64,000 nt of DNA, taken from Gnetum montanum (Eukaryota; Streptophyta; Gnetopsida; Gnetales; Gnetaceae). The translations under genes were made by a program, and so were the position numbers. Positions 1 to 12,714 of the stretch are shown piece by piece (the stretch's first letter is position 1; each line of letters begins with the position of its first letter). The stretch is taken from contig MNCI01036173.1 in NCBI GenBank assembly GCA_015680685.1, forward strand, positions 52,310 through 116,309. Reading direction: 5' to 3'. Under the pieces are notes generated by a model, which had not been told where the DNA came from, made no database searches, and saw only the letters and a list, made by a program, of their open reading frames with translations.

Positions 1-825
1 TAACTAGTGCTTGTAGCCCGTTTATTTAGTCTAAGGGGTGTGCTTTGAATTCCCATTTTTTTTCAAATGGGAATCACACCATGCAAGACACATGTGTTTA
101 TTTTGTCCAAGAGGTGTGCTTTGAATCCTCATCATTTTTTTTCTTTCTTGATTAGAACCACATCATGCAAAGATGTATGCATTTATTTTGTCTAAGGGGT
201 GTGCTTTGAATTCTCATCATTTTTTTACGAGAACCACATCATGCAAGCACTTATTCAACTTCCTTTATTGGATGCCATGGAATGGTAGAAAGTTAATGAA
301 AAAACACATGCACCTAGGCAAATAGAAAAGCACAAAGAATACTGAATCCCCTTGAAGCCGCACCCTATTGAAACATTTGAATCCTTCCCAATTCTGAAAA
401 CTACCAAAGTTACAAATTTATTAAAGTTTTATTAATGAAAAAGGGACTACACATTTCCAAAACAAGAAAAACCATAGAGTATGTGGATCGGTGGATGTTC
501 TAGACTCACTGCCTATTACATGAAAAGAAACCATGTCCTAATTATCCATAACAAAATTCAAAGCTAGAAACCAAACACCAAAAATCAAATAAACATAATA
601 GTACATACCACCATCAAGTAACGTATTACCAATGTACCTAGCACTTATTAACAAAAAGTTACAAAATCACACCAAATAAAAGAAAATATAACAAAAAGTG
701 TAAAATATTCAAGCAATATCAAATGTACTAATTATGGTGTAAAAAAATTAGAAAGGATTAATAACATTGAATAAAAATATGTAAAATAAAGAATGTGTAA
801 AACAAAAAGTTGTAAAATAAAAAAT
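1..825 (-). other. Element A 3' noncoding region
   Basis: This stretch lies between the end of pol and the missing 3' LTR. It contains imperfect repeats of a segment reading AAGGGGTGTGCTTTGAAT followed by a T-run (near 36, 112 and 197). The same segment occurs once each in B (39857) and C (47606), so it has been locally multiplied in A. No coding signal is visible. Confidence 0.6.
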
Positions 826-3800
826 TCAAAAACTGAGGAGCTGCTTAAATGGTTAGCATGCTTGGCCATCTCCCCCATGACTAAGTTCAGAGGAGGAGAT
901 CTAAAATATGGAGCATGATTGTCCATTAGACGAGGTGCTTATTGTGTTAGCTAGTGTATGCTCATGGAAAGGTTTAATTTGTTGGATGTTAACCAATTGT
1001 TTCTTGTTTGGGCTCTTAGGTTTATAGATCATCATGGCCCCTAAAGGAAAAGTTTCATAAATGATGTAAGGTCTCTTGTTTGGAATTTAGTTTGTTGAGG
1101 TCCATGTGTGGGGTTCTAGTAAAGAACCTTATCTCCCAATTGAAATTTGAATTTTCTAATTTTCAATTCATTGTGCTTTTTGTTATAGGCCTTGTGCAAC
1201 TTGTTAGATGATAAGGCTACTAATCGATTTTCATCTAGCAAGTTGAGATTCATTAGTCTTTTTTTTTTTAAGCTAGACTTAAGTTAAGGTCAAGGTCACA
1301 AGCCGTTGAAAGTGTATGGAGTTTAGATTGAATAGGAAGTCTTGGTAGTTTGTCATACACAAGCTCATAGGGAGAGTAACCTATAGGAAGTTTACAAGTT
1401 GAGCGATAGGCCTAAAGGTCATCATTGAGTTTTGTGCTCTAGTCTTTCCTATACTTGTTAATAGTTCTTATTAGTATTCTTGTGATTTCCCTATTGGTAA
1501 TCTCAACTTGACCATTAGCTTGAGGATGGTAAGATGTTGTGAGTTTATGTTCAACACCCAAGTGTTGCATGAGCTTTCAAAAAGTAGTGCCTGTAAAATG
1601 AGTTCCATTGTTAGAAATTAATACATGTGGTACACCAAACCTATTCACAACATTTTGTTGTACAAACCAAGCAATAGTAGAATATGTATAGTCAATGATA
1701 ACTACTACTTCTGCCAATTTCATACAATAGTCAATAGTGATAATGATGTACACCTTTCCATTTGACATGGGCATGATGGGACCCATGAAATCAATTCCCC
1801 AAATGTTGAATGGTTCTAATGATTGAATCCATTGTTGAGGTTCCCCCATTCAAGTAGTCATTCCACCATCTCATTGGCATCATTCACAAGAGTAGATGAA
1901 ATGGTAAGCATCCCTAAAGAGTGTTGGCTAGTAGTACCCTACCATCAATATTGTAATGGCTATGCATCTTCGAACATAGTGTCCTCCCCAAGGACCTTCA
2001 TGATCATCTTGAAGAATGCATAGTTGATTAGCATTAGGGACACACCAAAAAACTAAGAAATTGATGCACACCTTGTAGAGGTGTCCATTAATCTTCATAA
2101 AGTGCTTTACCTAATGAAGAAACTATTGTTTCTTTCGGTGTTCCAACCCTTGTGGCATCTCTTGAGTGAGAAAATAAGTGAGAATGTTATCATATCATTT
2201 TAGTTCAATCGGCATTTATTTAGTTATAGCCCAAGCAAAGAGGAGTTCATTAAGAAACATATCAGATAATGGGCTTTCATCCTCTTTGTCATCCCATTGC
2301 AACCAAAACAAGTGATCAGTGACCACATTCTCAGTGCTCTTTCAATCTACCATTGTAAGATTGAACTCTTACAAGATCACTAACCACCGTATGACACAAG
2401 GGCTTACCATTGGCTTGTTCATTAGGAAGAAGATGACACTATGATTAGCATGCACAAACACCTTATATCCAAGCACATAATGCCTAAATTTTTCTAGAGC
2501 AAACACCATAGCCATAAATTCTTTCTCTATGGTGCTATAGTTCAATATTGCACCCACAATGCTTCAACTGGCACAATGGATGTAGTATGGATGTTTCTTA
2601 TCATTTAACTACATCAACATAGCTCCCAAGGCATAATTTGATGCATCTATCATGATATGAAATGGTCTGGACTAATTAAGTACTTCTAGAATTAGAGTTT
2701 CCACAAGCTTTTCTTTCAGTTGCTAGAATGCTTTCTCACATTCGATGGTTTAAACGAAGGGAGCATCTTTCTTTGTTAGCTCAACTAATGATTTTGCAAT
2801 CTTAGAGAAATTCTCTATGAATCATCAATAGTATCCAGTATGTCCAAGAAATGATCAAACATCTTTAACTATTTTTGGCTAGTGGGTTATTCCTTGGATG
2901 ACCTTGATTTTTTCAAGGTCCACCTCAATTCCTACTTACAAGATTTTGTGCCCTAGTACAATGCCCTCCTAGACCATGAGATGACTTTTGTGCCAATTGA
3001 GCTACAAGTTAGTTTCAACACATAGTTTTAGCACTTGCATAAGGCAATCCAAATGTAGCTTCATAGGTGGAGAAGTCATCCATGAAGACTTCTACATGAC
3101 TACCGATCTGTTGTTGAAAGATGCTCAAGACTAGGTGTTCAAATGTAGTAGGAGCATTGCATAAATCAAATGACATCTTACAATATGCAAAAGTCCCCCA
3201 TGGACTTGTAAATTTTGTCTTTTCTTGGTCCTCCAGTGCAATTTGGATTTGGTTATAGCCACTATAACCGTCTAGGAAGCTATAGTAGCAATGCCCTAAT
3301 ATTGTGTCTAGCACCTAGTCAACAAATGGCAATGGGAAATGATCCTTGAATGTTGTCATATTCAACAACTTGAAATCAATGTAGACCATTCACATACCAC
3401 CTTTCTTTGGTACAATTACGAGTGGACTAACCCACTCACTATCCGCAATGGGATAGATGAACCATGCCTTAAGGAGTTGCTCAATTTCCTCTTTGATGAT
3501 TTACTTTAATTTGGGGTTCAATTGCCTCTATGGCTATCATTTTGTCTTCATGGGTGGGTCAATGTAAATGTGATGTTGCCATATCCTAGGATCAATCCTT
3601 GTGAGTTCAAGATATGACCAAGCAAAAGCTACTAACCATCTATCAACTACTTTCAACAACATATTTTTCTATTCTAGAGCAAGTCTTGCATTGATTATAA
3701 CTAGCTTCTTATTTTTAAAAAATACATATTATATTCTAGACAATAATGTTTTTCAATTCAAGGGGCTCTTGCTTAAATTTCTTAGAAATTTCCAACTCTC

Positions 3801-3935
3801 CCTAGTGAACATCATCATTTGTATCTTCAGAGAGTTGGTGGTGACCTTGCTTGAGTTCATCCATGCTCGTGACATATTCACATGTTAGGCTCTCAGCTGG
3901 TTTCATGCAAAGTGTGCTAATTTATAAACCAGTAA
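826..3935 (-). pseudogene. Element A pol relic: RT, RNase H and integrase
   Basis: RT lies at about 2680-3600 and shows the DGYSGYNQIQIALEDQ segment and the active site FMDDF (3015-3314). RNase H at about 2369-2680 shows the EKEFMAMVFALEKFRHYVLG segment. The integrase core at 1577-1849 begins WGIDFMGP; the second catalytic Asp reads Asn in ISNNGTHFTG, a one-base G-to-A change. The GPY-like C-terminal part follows near 1030-1150 and a conserved tail (SPP.N..MGEMA) at about 830-926. Several stops and frameshifts separate the blocks, so the enzyme is dead. The same blocks recur in B and C. Confidence 0.88.
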
Positions 3936-4566
3936 TCAACCACTAGGTGCCCCTATTTTGTGGTTACTATATACAAACACCTTTAAATTTATACTTTTGG
4001 CACACACTGCTTGCATGAAAATATGGATGCGTACTTGATGGTCTAAATTTCTACACACAATTGCACCTTGTATCGATATACACAATGATTGGAACTCTCT
4101 TTTTCTTGATCTTTCCAAATGCATTTTCTTTTGAGATTTTCAAGGAAAGATCTTTGATGTCCATTCTTGCATCTATGATGCTTAGCCATGCTCTTCCCAT
4201 GATGGTTAGGAAGTCCCCTTTGTAGTTCTCCACTTTGATTACTAGGAAGTTAGTAGGATAAGACCACCCATAAATAATGATCACAATGTCTTCTACCAGT
4301 CCCAATGGAATAGTGAAGGATTGATATGCTAATTTCAATCTAATATTTCTTTTCTTGAGAGGAGAAAAGTTCCAGGTAGTGTACATCTCATGAGAAATCA
4401 AATTAATACCAAAACTTGAATCGAGAAGAGCCTTGCATGGTTCATTCTTAGCAATTTGCAAATAAATCAAAGGACTTCTAAGATTGGCTAATTTCCTAGG
4501 AAGGTTTCTTGCACAGATCCAATTAGACATAGTGTGAGTAAGCACTATAGTAGGGATCCTTGGCAA
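3936..4566 (-). pseudogene. Element A retropepsin-like protease relic
   Basis: The reading frame at 4051-4566 contains the phrase PCKALLDSSFGINLIS, the position of the catalytic DSG/DLG motif of retroviral-type aspartic proteases. B reads DSGSSVNLIS and C reads DLGSGANLIS at the same place, so A has lost the usual Gly after D-S. The segment downstream (LPLKK..IRL.LA.QS.TIPLGLVEDI) is conserved in all three copies. It sits between gag and RT as expected for gypsy polyproteins. Confidence 0.78.
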
Positions 4567-7190
4567 AGTTTGATTTGAAGGAGGCCTAAAGGAATTTGAT
4601 ATAGAGGAAGAGGCATGAGTAGGGTTGTCAATCGTAGGTGTAGGTAAGGGCTTAGGTGGACTACAAGGTCAAAAGAAAGGTCTTTTCTTTGATCAAGTAT
4701 TCAACCCCTCTAATTGATGATTGGGTTGCAAATTAACAACCCTTGTAGCATTGCATTATTGTGGTTGAGCTAGTAGTTCACCCTACATAGGAGGAGCAGG
4801 TGGTAGCTATGCAACTAGAGGAGGAGTATGTGCAAGGATAGGAGGAGGATAAGGATGGGAGGTGGTATCCCTTCTTTCATGTGGAGAAAGAGTTCGATAA
4901 TAATCAAAAGGGTGGTAGTAAGGCTAAATATTAGAAACATGACTACAAGAGTCATGTGGAGAAATGGATTACTGAACATGATAACCATATGAATCAAGCT
5001 ACCGGTAAGGGCATTGTTGTCTTGGTGGTGTAAACACCCATGATTGTGGTTGCTACCATTATTGGTACTATTCATACAGTTGTGGTGAAGCTCCACTTGG
5101 ATAGTACGATTGTTGCTGGTGAGACTACCTAAGATTACCCTGAGGATAAGGCAACTATCTGGATGTTTGCCTTTGTGTAAGTCATGGATGTAAGGAATAC
5201 ACTGTAGACTCCTAAAGATGTGACACAACAAGGAAACGTCCCTTAGGATGTTCATACTGGCAAACATCACATCCATAATCATCATTTGATTTGCTATTTG
5301 CAAACACTTCTATTGTAGCAATTTTTCCCTTACCTTTGTAATATGCACATTTAGCTTCCTTGTGCCTCCTTCACTCATGGTCACTACCTTGTTCTTGGGA
5401 CTCCTCAACAATTTTGAGGACAACTTAAAATCTGCTATCCATGGAGTCTCTTAACTAATCAACCTTGGTCATAAGTTTAGAATGGAACTGTTAAAGTGGA
5501 AAGGCTTTTTTATGCATCCCCTTATTAAATATAGATTCATCCTCACTATCGCAGAATCAAACCTTCCACTTGCGAATGGAAGGATCGCAATTGTACTCCT
5601 CTACACTTTCTCTTTTTCTTAGTTCATCCTCCTCTTTAGTGACTTGCTCTATTAAGCTTTGTACCTAATGGGCAATTATTTTTGACAATCGCCTTTGGGC
5701 ATAGACATCAAAATTTTTCCTTGTTTCATTACAAAGCCCATCTATAATGTGATGAAGTTGAGCCAATTGAGAATAACCATGGCTAGGGCATTTGTGCATC
5801 AAGGCATAATATCGACCAATGGTAGTGTCCAAGGATTCATGTGCTCCTTACTTTCAACCTTGGATTTGCTTTCATAAATTGGACACCCTGGAGTACGTTT
5901 GATACTTATCATTGAATAACTCAAGCATGGTACTCCATCACCTAATAGAATCTAGTTCTAAGGACCAATACTAGTTCTCTACTTCTTTGATGAATGTCCT
6001 GGGGAACAACTTTAGTTTCTACCACTCATTCTCTATGTTTTACAAGGCACATGCATCTTAGAAAGCTTTAAAATGACTCTGCTAATTAGAGTTGTATCCT
6101 CCTTCAAATCGAGAAATAATGTTCATGTCTAACCATTTGATACAACTATCTTTCACATCTCTTGTTGGGATTCTAACTACCTCTATGATGTTAAGCATGC
6201 TTTGAGTAGCAAATAGAGGCTCATGAAGGCCTTGATCATGGTGCCTATGATGCCCTCTACTACCCCTTCATTCATGGTGATGTGCCTCTCTTGAATTTCT
6301 GCGTCCTTGATCTTGCCTATCTCGACGGTCCCCTTGATTATTGTAGTCTTCTTAGTCATTGTGGTCATGTCGATCACCTCCGTCACAATCTCGCCTTCTG
6401 TGATCACAATCAAAGCTAGAAGATGATGATGATGATGAAGGGAAAGAGGAAGGAGAATCAACACTATCACAGTGCCTACCACCGCCTCTTCAATCATCAC
6501 GACCACAATCATGATATTGCTTCTTGTCTACATCCATATCTTAACTTGCCCCTCTAGATCCTTCTTTGTTATTGGATCCCTTGTTACCAAAATTAGGATT
6601 GTGAACTATAGAGTGCATATTCTAGTTTTGAACTCCATCGTTGAAGTCAAAGAGAGGAGCATCATTGTATGGAAAATATCTAGAGAAGGGTTCTCCACTA
6701 GCATGTTGGTACAATAGGAATGTAGGATTGTTAAGCCCTTTTCCCTTCAAAAACTCTAGTGTTGTTCTAGTTGTTGATCCCGTAGGAATTGTGCTTCAAT
6801 GGGATGATAATCACTGGCACCAACATCTTTCATATTATACTCCCCATGGTAGTCTTGAAGATCACATCATGAGAGCATTTGATAGAGCATTGTAGGAGCA
6901 ACACAATTGGGCAACAACATAATGTTGCCCTTCATGTCACACCATCGTAGCTATTCATCTTGGTGCAGGATGAAGGTGAAGTTTCGCACATACTCATTAG
7001 GGTGAGTATATATGATTCAATACTATTGAGGCTTTGTCAAATGAACATTATCAACCTTGGGTGGAGAAGCACTCCTGTGAGAAGAAGATATTTTTAGTTA
7101 GCAAAATAAAAATCACAATATGCTTTAAGAATTTGTTGTAGTAATTGTGAAATAAGATATGACTTTCAAGTTCATTCCAATAATTTAAAT
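4567..7190 (-). pseudogene. Element A gag relic
   Basis: Gag is recognised by homology with the better copy in C. Near 5240-5270 the minus strand encodes a zinc-knuckle-like C-x-x-C-Q-Y-x-H-P-K-G, shared with B and C. The arginine/histidine-rich stretch at 6183-6512 corresponds to the basic N-terminal part of C's gag read in a shifted frame. Many stops are present, and no clear start codon survives at the position of C's start. Confidence 0.72.
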
Positions 7191-7231
7191 ACTTTTACTA
7201 AGTCCTATATAGCACACTAAACAATAAAAAG

Positions 7232-7250
7232 GTCCCCAAAAATAGTGCTA
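7232..7250 (-). other. Element A primer-binding site (decayed)
   Basis: It lies one base inside the 5' LTR, at the position occupied by the tRNA-Asp primer site in C. Only part of the match to the tRNA-Asp 3' end remains. Confidence 0.65.
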
Positions 7251-7251
7251 A

Positions 7252-8096
7252 TGATGAGCAACAAGGTACCCCTATGCCCAACCATACTAATTACTAAGGC
7301 ATTACACATGATTTGGTCAAACTCTGTGGGCCTATAGTTATCTTGTATACTAGTTTCTCTAGGAAGTGAAACGACATTAAGAATGTTTTTTATCTTCCCA
7401 ACTACACTTGTGAGGCTCAAGGGTATAGTTTAAGTGTAATTAAGGTATATGAAATTTTGTCATTTTATATTTTATGGATGTAATCGCCTACAACAAGAAT
7501 GAAGAGGAGAGTAGATTGAAAACTGATGTCTATTGCCTAGCTAGCCTAACACAAGTAACCATGCCACTTTCTTGAACACACCCTAAACACATATAACAGT
7601 GTTGGGATACCAAACATTAAGCATTGCTAGATTACCAAGTACTATATCAATGCTCAAAGTTGTCATGCTTGCATTTATTAACTGTTGGAAATAAATTGCT
7701 TATTTCAAATGCATTAAAGTAAAGAGCATTAAAGAAAATATTAAGCTATTCTCAGTGCTGCAAGGATTGTCAAAAAGAGTTCATTTTATTCCCATCACAC
7801 TACTACACTTAGGTATATCAGTGCTTGAACAAAGATCCATACATACTTTAGACTCCTTTTGTGAGCACTCAAAAAATATTCTAAGGAAAATAAACTATGA
7901 GAGCTTCACTACTCTAACTAAGAATGAACAAAAATTAATTATCAAAAATTGACTCAAAACAGGAGCCCAAGCATGGTATTTATAGACTTGGGGAATATAC
8001 CTCGACATCAAACATTTAATGTCGAATCTAGGTCCCAATGTTGCATATGCAATGTTGCGGCCTTGACATCGCATAACATCAAATAGTAATTCATCA
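7252..8096 (-). repeat. Element A 5' LTR
   Basis: The LTR begins TGATGAG next to the primer site and ends TTCATCA, the family's inverted terminal repeat. Internal text such as GGTACCCCTATGC and the CCCAA..TACTA segments align with the LTRs of B and C. The next five bases (CCAAG, 8097-8101) would be one half of the target duplication; the partner is outside the window. Confidence 0.85.
7975..7987 (-). promoter_or_regulatory. TATA box of element A LTR
   Basis: The minus strand reads GTCTATAAATACC about 110-120 bases from the LTR 5' end, the same distance as in B and C, marking the U3 promoter. Confidence 0.6.
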
Positions 8097-9116
8097 CCAA
8101 GGATCCTTCTTTATGGAATAGAGTTGTTCATCAAGGAATTCATCATGAAAGACCCCTTGTATTCTCTTTTCATCTCTTGTTTCTAATCTAGAAAGATTAT
8201 TTGCCACTATATTTTCTCAACCTCTTTTATCTAAAATGTCAAGATCAAATTCTTGGAGTCATAGGCACCATCTCATTATTCTTGCATTTTCTATTTTTTT
8301 AGTAGCCAAAAACTTAATGGCTAAATGGTCAATATAAACTCTAGTTTTATATCCTATTAAATAATGTCTAAACTTATCCAAAGCATATATAATGGCTAAT
8401 AGTTCTTTTTCTATAGTTGTATAATTTATTTAGGCCTAGTTAGACTTTTAGACACATAATAGATAACTCATGCCTTATTATTGATATATTGTCCTAAAAC
8501 TACCCCTATAGCAGTGTCACTAGCGTTAAACATTAAATCAAATGGGAAATCCCAATTAGGTGCATTTAATATAGGGGCGGTGGTTACTCTTTTCTTTAAT
8601 TCTAACAATGCATCTTGACAATTATCAAACCATACAAAAGAAACATATTATTCTAGATCACATACAATGGTTTAAAAAATTTTGAAAAATCTTTGATAAA
8701 TCACCTATAATATCCAACATGTCCTAGAAAGGATCAAGGAGTATTTAAATTAGTTGGAGTTGGAAGTCTAGATATTACTTTTACTTTTTAATCATCGATC
8801 CTTATCCCATCCTTAGAAATAACATGTCCTAATATTATGCCATTTGTAACCATCAAATAACTCTTTTCCTAACTTAATTTTAAATTTTTATCTATACATA
8901 TATCTAAAAAACATTCTAAATGTTGTAATGTTTCTTCATAAGTATTTCTATAGACAGAAAAATCATCCATAAATACTTCAACATAATCTTCTAACATATT
9001 GGTGAATACTACTAGCATAGCTCTTTGGAAGGTAGCAAGTGCATTACAAACATCAAAAGGCATCTGTTGATAAGAAAAAGCTCCATATGGACATGTAAAA
9101 GTTGTTTTATGTTGGT
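8097..9116 (-). pseudogene. Element D, left part: RNase H and C-terminal RT relic
   Basis: The minus strand encodes an Athila-like RT end (KTTFTCPYGAFSYQQMPF, then EVFMDDFSVY at about 8950-8980) and RNase H (KELLAIIYALDKFRHYLIG near 8350-8430). It is cut on the left by element A and on the right by the LTR of element E. The last 130 bases (8987-9116) are repeated, at roughly 92% identity by eye, on the far side of E at 26830-26960. Integrase must lie left of A, outside the window. Confidence 0.85.
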
Positions 9117-11012
9117 TGTAGTGACAGAAAACATTGGTGGCTGGAACACCGAGAAGTTGCCAAGCAAACAGTTTAACCCCGAATCCATGTGAGGGCCGTT
9201 CTAGAGAAAAATGGAAGTGGGACACCCTAAACGGTCTGGTCGATCATACAAGGACTTAATTGACTTATCTTAACCTTACATAAACGTTTGTTTTGAAAGC
9301 AAAACACGCGAGATAAATCTATGATCAATAAATGCATGACAGCGAAAATAGTGCAAAACAACTATTATAATGAGGAAATAGCAAAACAAACTCGAGTGAG
9401 AAAGTGCACCACCCCAAGATTGCAGATTCGATTCTTTGCCTTGTTTGGAAGATGTACAATAGGTTATGCAGTGCCGAAGAGACACTGCTTACACCAAGCG
9501 GTATAGTCACAATTCCTCTATTTTCTAATCTATTTGCTAAGATGTCAAAATGCTTTACTCACAAATGGATGTTTGGAGCCAACCAAAGAGCTCAAAGGTA
9601 ACTAGAATGCTCAAGAAAAATGCCAACTATGCCTTCTAAAAGCTAACTCAAAAGCCAACAGCACCAAAAAGCCAACTCTATTTTCCAAGAAACCAACCAG
9701 CCAACATGCCAACTGCTCTTACCAATGTCAAAAAGCCAACCCTTTGAGCATTGTTCACCAGGGTATTTATAGGGCCAGGAGTAGGAGAGAAATGTGGTCT
9801 GGATGCCATGTGTCTTAGACCCCACAAGGTGTTAACATCTCTGTACCATGTAGGTGTGCAATGTTGGACATGAACTTGCCTACACTGTGACTACACCACC
9901 ATAACTACATGTGCCGAGATCCAGTGTGCTAACAACATCAGCAAAATGGAGCCTATGCTACAGGACTACGTCTCAAACATAGGAACAATGTTTTGGGAGC
10001 TAACTAGGGGGTGTGTAAGATGGAGTGAAATTGCTAATTCCACCAAGGAGATGCCAGAGTGTGGAAGATTTTTGTCAACAAGTTCTAGAGTTATCCAAAA
10101 ACGTCTTGATGCTTCCATACCAGTGTTGCATTACTCACGTTGTCGAGTACATTGGCGTAGCGTAAGTGGATGCTTGCCACACTGTGCTATGCCATGTAGC
10201 GTATCATAGCGTAGCCACTAGTTTTGACCAAAATTTGTGTTGAAGCTGAAAAGCATTCATCTGAGGCTTAGTCATGCTTACAACTGCAACTTTTGTCCTT
10301 TATGTTGGGAAGCCTTTGAACTCACTAAACTCATGTTTGAAACACTTTTGCTAATTTTGCATTGCTGCTACACTGTGCTATGCTATGTAGCATAGCATAG
10401 CGTAGCAGCCAACGTATCCTTCTTCTTCATTCAATCAGCCATTTTCTAGCAAAACATTTTGCTCGAGGCCTAGGGGCTAAGTGGGGCAACCAGTTTTGGA
10501 AGCTGAAGTGTTGCCAAGTGCAACTTTCTTGTTGGAATCACCTAGCAAGATTGCCCTTTCTACTTTTCCTTTGCTATGCTGTGCTACACTACATAGCGTA
10601 GCACCTTGCGTTGACTAAATCTTGACTTGTTTTGCAATCATTCTGTCAATTTTCACTTCGACGCTTGAGCAACTATCTTTTAAGGCTTGCTATGCTGCAT
10701 AGCGTACCGTAGCGTAGCAAAATTTTTCACTAGAAAACTTGCCAAACTATTTTTCTCATCCCAAAGACTTTTGACAACTCCTAGCATAGTTTCTGGGTAG
10801 ACTATCAGCCAAGTCAATTGTCCAGTTGAGCAGGCCAGAGAGTCCATCAGGCCTGTTAGCTCTAGAGATAGAAAACTTGTCAGACTGGACAGTCCAACCT
10901 TAGTGCCTACATTCTTCTATTGAACTTTCATGAGGCTACACTTGTGAAAGTCCTTGCCAAAATTCCAAGACCCTACTGAGGCATGAGGGTTTTGAAATTT
11001 TATGGTGTTTCA
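9117..11012 (-). repeat. Element E 3' LTR
   Basis: Starts TGTAGTGACAG and ends GGTGTTTCA as read on the plus strand, matching 24889-26829 along its whole length. It contains four copies of a palindromic GCTACGCTA/TAGCGTAGC motif (near 10175, 10375, 10580 and 10690) and a minus-strand TATA box at 9761-9774. Confidence 0.92.
9761..9774 (-). promoter_or_regulatory. TATA box of element E 3' LTR
   Basis: The minus strand reads CCCTATAAATACCC. The identical core is found in the other LTR at 25545-25559. Confidence 0.6.
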
Positions 11013-11030
11013 CTGGCCCCTCTTTATCGA
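11013..11030 (-). other. Element E polypurine tract
   Basis: The minus strand reads AAAGAGGGGCCAG directly before the 3' LTR start TGAAACACC, the normal place for the plus-strand primer. Confidence 0.75.
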
Positions 11031-12394
11031 CGTTTTGAGGATCTGCTTGATAGATGTCAACAAAGAATATGAAACACCATGAAGAATAAGTCACCAACAT
11101 CACTCTCTAGTGGTTGCTTAGAAGTCACTTTGCTATGCTTGGGAGTAACAAGATAGTTGTGTAGGGAAAAGGGGAAAGGGTGGACTTGAGGGGACAGGTT
11201 CAGGTAAATGAAAGATGAAATGTAGCGTGGTCCCTCATCGGAATGCTTGTGAGGGAACTAGCATGTGTGAACATATTTCTTTGGCTGGCTTCTGACCTCT
11301 CATCGGAGTGCTTGAAGAGGGTCACTGTGAAATAGCTGGTGTACCAGTTGCTTTGGGCACATGCTCTTTTTCTCTTTTTTTTTAGCTCTCTTTTTCTTTT
11401 TTTTCTTTTTTTTTGCTTTTGTGCTTTTCTTTTGCTATTTAGCCATATTCATTTGCAAACAACCTTGTTGTTGCTGGATAGGTGTTTCCTCCCCAGGATG
11501 AGTTGCGTTACATTCATGTGGGGCTTTGACCTACCTACAAATGCTTTCCATGCAGTGAGTTGTGTTACGCGCATCATGGACTTTGTGGTTGAGCATATGG
11601 AAGGGCTTTACATGTGTCGAGAAAGCTTGTAAAAGAGATGTAAAAAGGGAAACTGTGGGCTTGAGAAATGAGATGACAAAGGTTAATGGGAAGGGTAGGA
11701 TGTGCATTCCCAAGTAGCTAAGCTAGTTAGAGCAGTCACCTCAGAATGATGTGGTGCCCTATCCTCTTGGTGAAACACATCTCTAACCAACGCCATCTCA
11801 ACCTGTATCCTGCAAACACAACAAAAAGAAAACTAGAGAAATGTAACTATAAAATGCAGTTAGGCAAAGGTCTTACTTACTTTAGACATCACTAAAGTAA
11901 CAAGCACTATTGCTAAGGCATGCAACATCTAAAGAAGGAAGGCCAATAGTGGTTCTGGCAGCGGGGCACCGAGGGAGCTAAGAGTTGTCATGATGCAAGT
12001 GCTTAGGAGTCCCCACCCAAGGCAAACATCATTAAGTTCAGCTGTAAGGCGAGAGGCCCAATAGCTGAACATCTTTTGAGCTGGGATGATGGTGGGGGCT
12101 AGAGGATAGTAACTTTGTGGTTGGCCCACAATAGTGTTGGGGCTCCAGTAGCAAGTGCTGATAATGGAAGCTACTGCCAAGGTGACAGGCCATAGTAGTG
12201 GTAGCTCCGAAAGGTTAGTAAGATGTCAGACGACATCTCCAGAGGATCAGCAAGATGCTAGGGATAGTTCCAAAGGGTGCTTTCATATCATCATGAACTA
12301 CGTTCTAGAACTGCAACACTCCACCCCACATCAGCATTGAACACACTCGCCTATTTGAATGGTCATGGATTGTGAGCTGGGAACGTTATGCTGC
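11031..12394. other. Element E 3' noncoding region
   Basis: About 1.4 kb between the purine tract and the first tandem array. It has a T-rich run at 11366-11425 and two related segments (CCTCATCGGAATGCTTG near 11235 and CTCTCATCGGAGTGCTTG near 11298). Short open frames on both strands show no recognisable protein. Confidence 0.6.
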
Positions 12395-12701
12395 AAACCC
12401 AGTTTAAGGTCCTGGTAGACCATCTGATGTACTAGTTTAAGGTCCCAGTAGACCATTGTGCTAGTTTAAGGTCCTAGCAGCCCGTTTTGCTAGTTTAAGA
12501 TCCTAGCAGACCGATGTGCTAGTTTATCGTCGTAGCGGACGATGGATGGGCCAATTTAAGGTTGTAGTGGACCGTCTGTGCCAATTTAACGTCATAGCAG
12601 ATGTTTTGTGCTAATTTATAGTCATGGTAGAATATCTATGCTAGTTTATAGTCATAGCAGACTATGGATGCCAGTTTATAGTCGTAGCGGACTATCTATG
12701 C
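12395..12701. repeat. Tandem stem-loop array 1 (about 10 units of 29-31 bases)
   Basis: Units follow the pattern CTAGTTTA + stem + 6-base loop + stem complement. Stems vary but stay paired: GGTC/GACC, ATCGTC/GACGAT, AACGTC/GATGTT (one G-T pair), ATAGTC/GACTAT twice. Two or three units carry a mismatch. The array lies between the integrase end and the 3' LTR. Tandem repeats in untranslated regions are known in the Tat/Ogre group; the covarying stem is my observation. Confidence 0.85.
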
Positions 12702-12714
12702 TTACCTTGCTTCT

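Larger units (their letters stand above)
1..8096 (-). mobile_element. Element A: Athila-like Ty3/gypsy LTR retrotransposon, truncated by the window edge
   Basis: Reading on the minus strand, from right to left, the order is 5' LTR, primer site, gag, protease, RT/RNase H and integrase, followed by a 3' noncoding part that runs off the left edge. The left end matches the segment that starts near 39817 in element B and near 47570 in element C, so about 1.3 kb plus the 3' LTR should lie outside the window. Gypsy order (integrase after RNase H), the tRNA-Asp primer site and Athila-type RT and integrase motifs place it in or near the Athila lineage. All frames are broken. Confidence 0.9.

Noticed and set aside
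6183-6512. His/Ile/Thr-rich open frame on the minus strand
   Set aside because: A shifted-frame reading of gag's basic region; the parallel frame at 53529-53912 has the same cause.
11339-11632. Plus-strand frame with a Phe-rich start
   Set aside because: Produced by a T-run in E's 3' noncoding region; no homolog or conserved block seen.
12395-12701. CRISPR-like repeat array
   Set aside because: Units are degenerate, spacers are not of uniform unique type, and the context is a plant retrotransposon; the same applies to 16258-16700 and 21985-22215.
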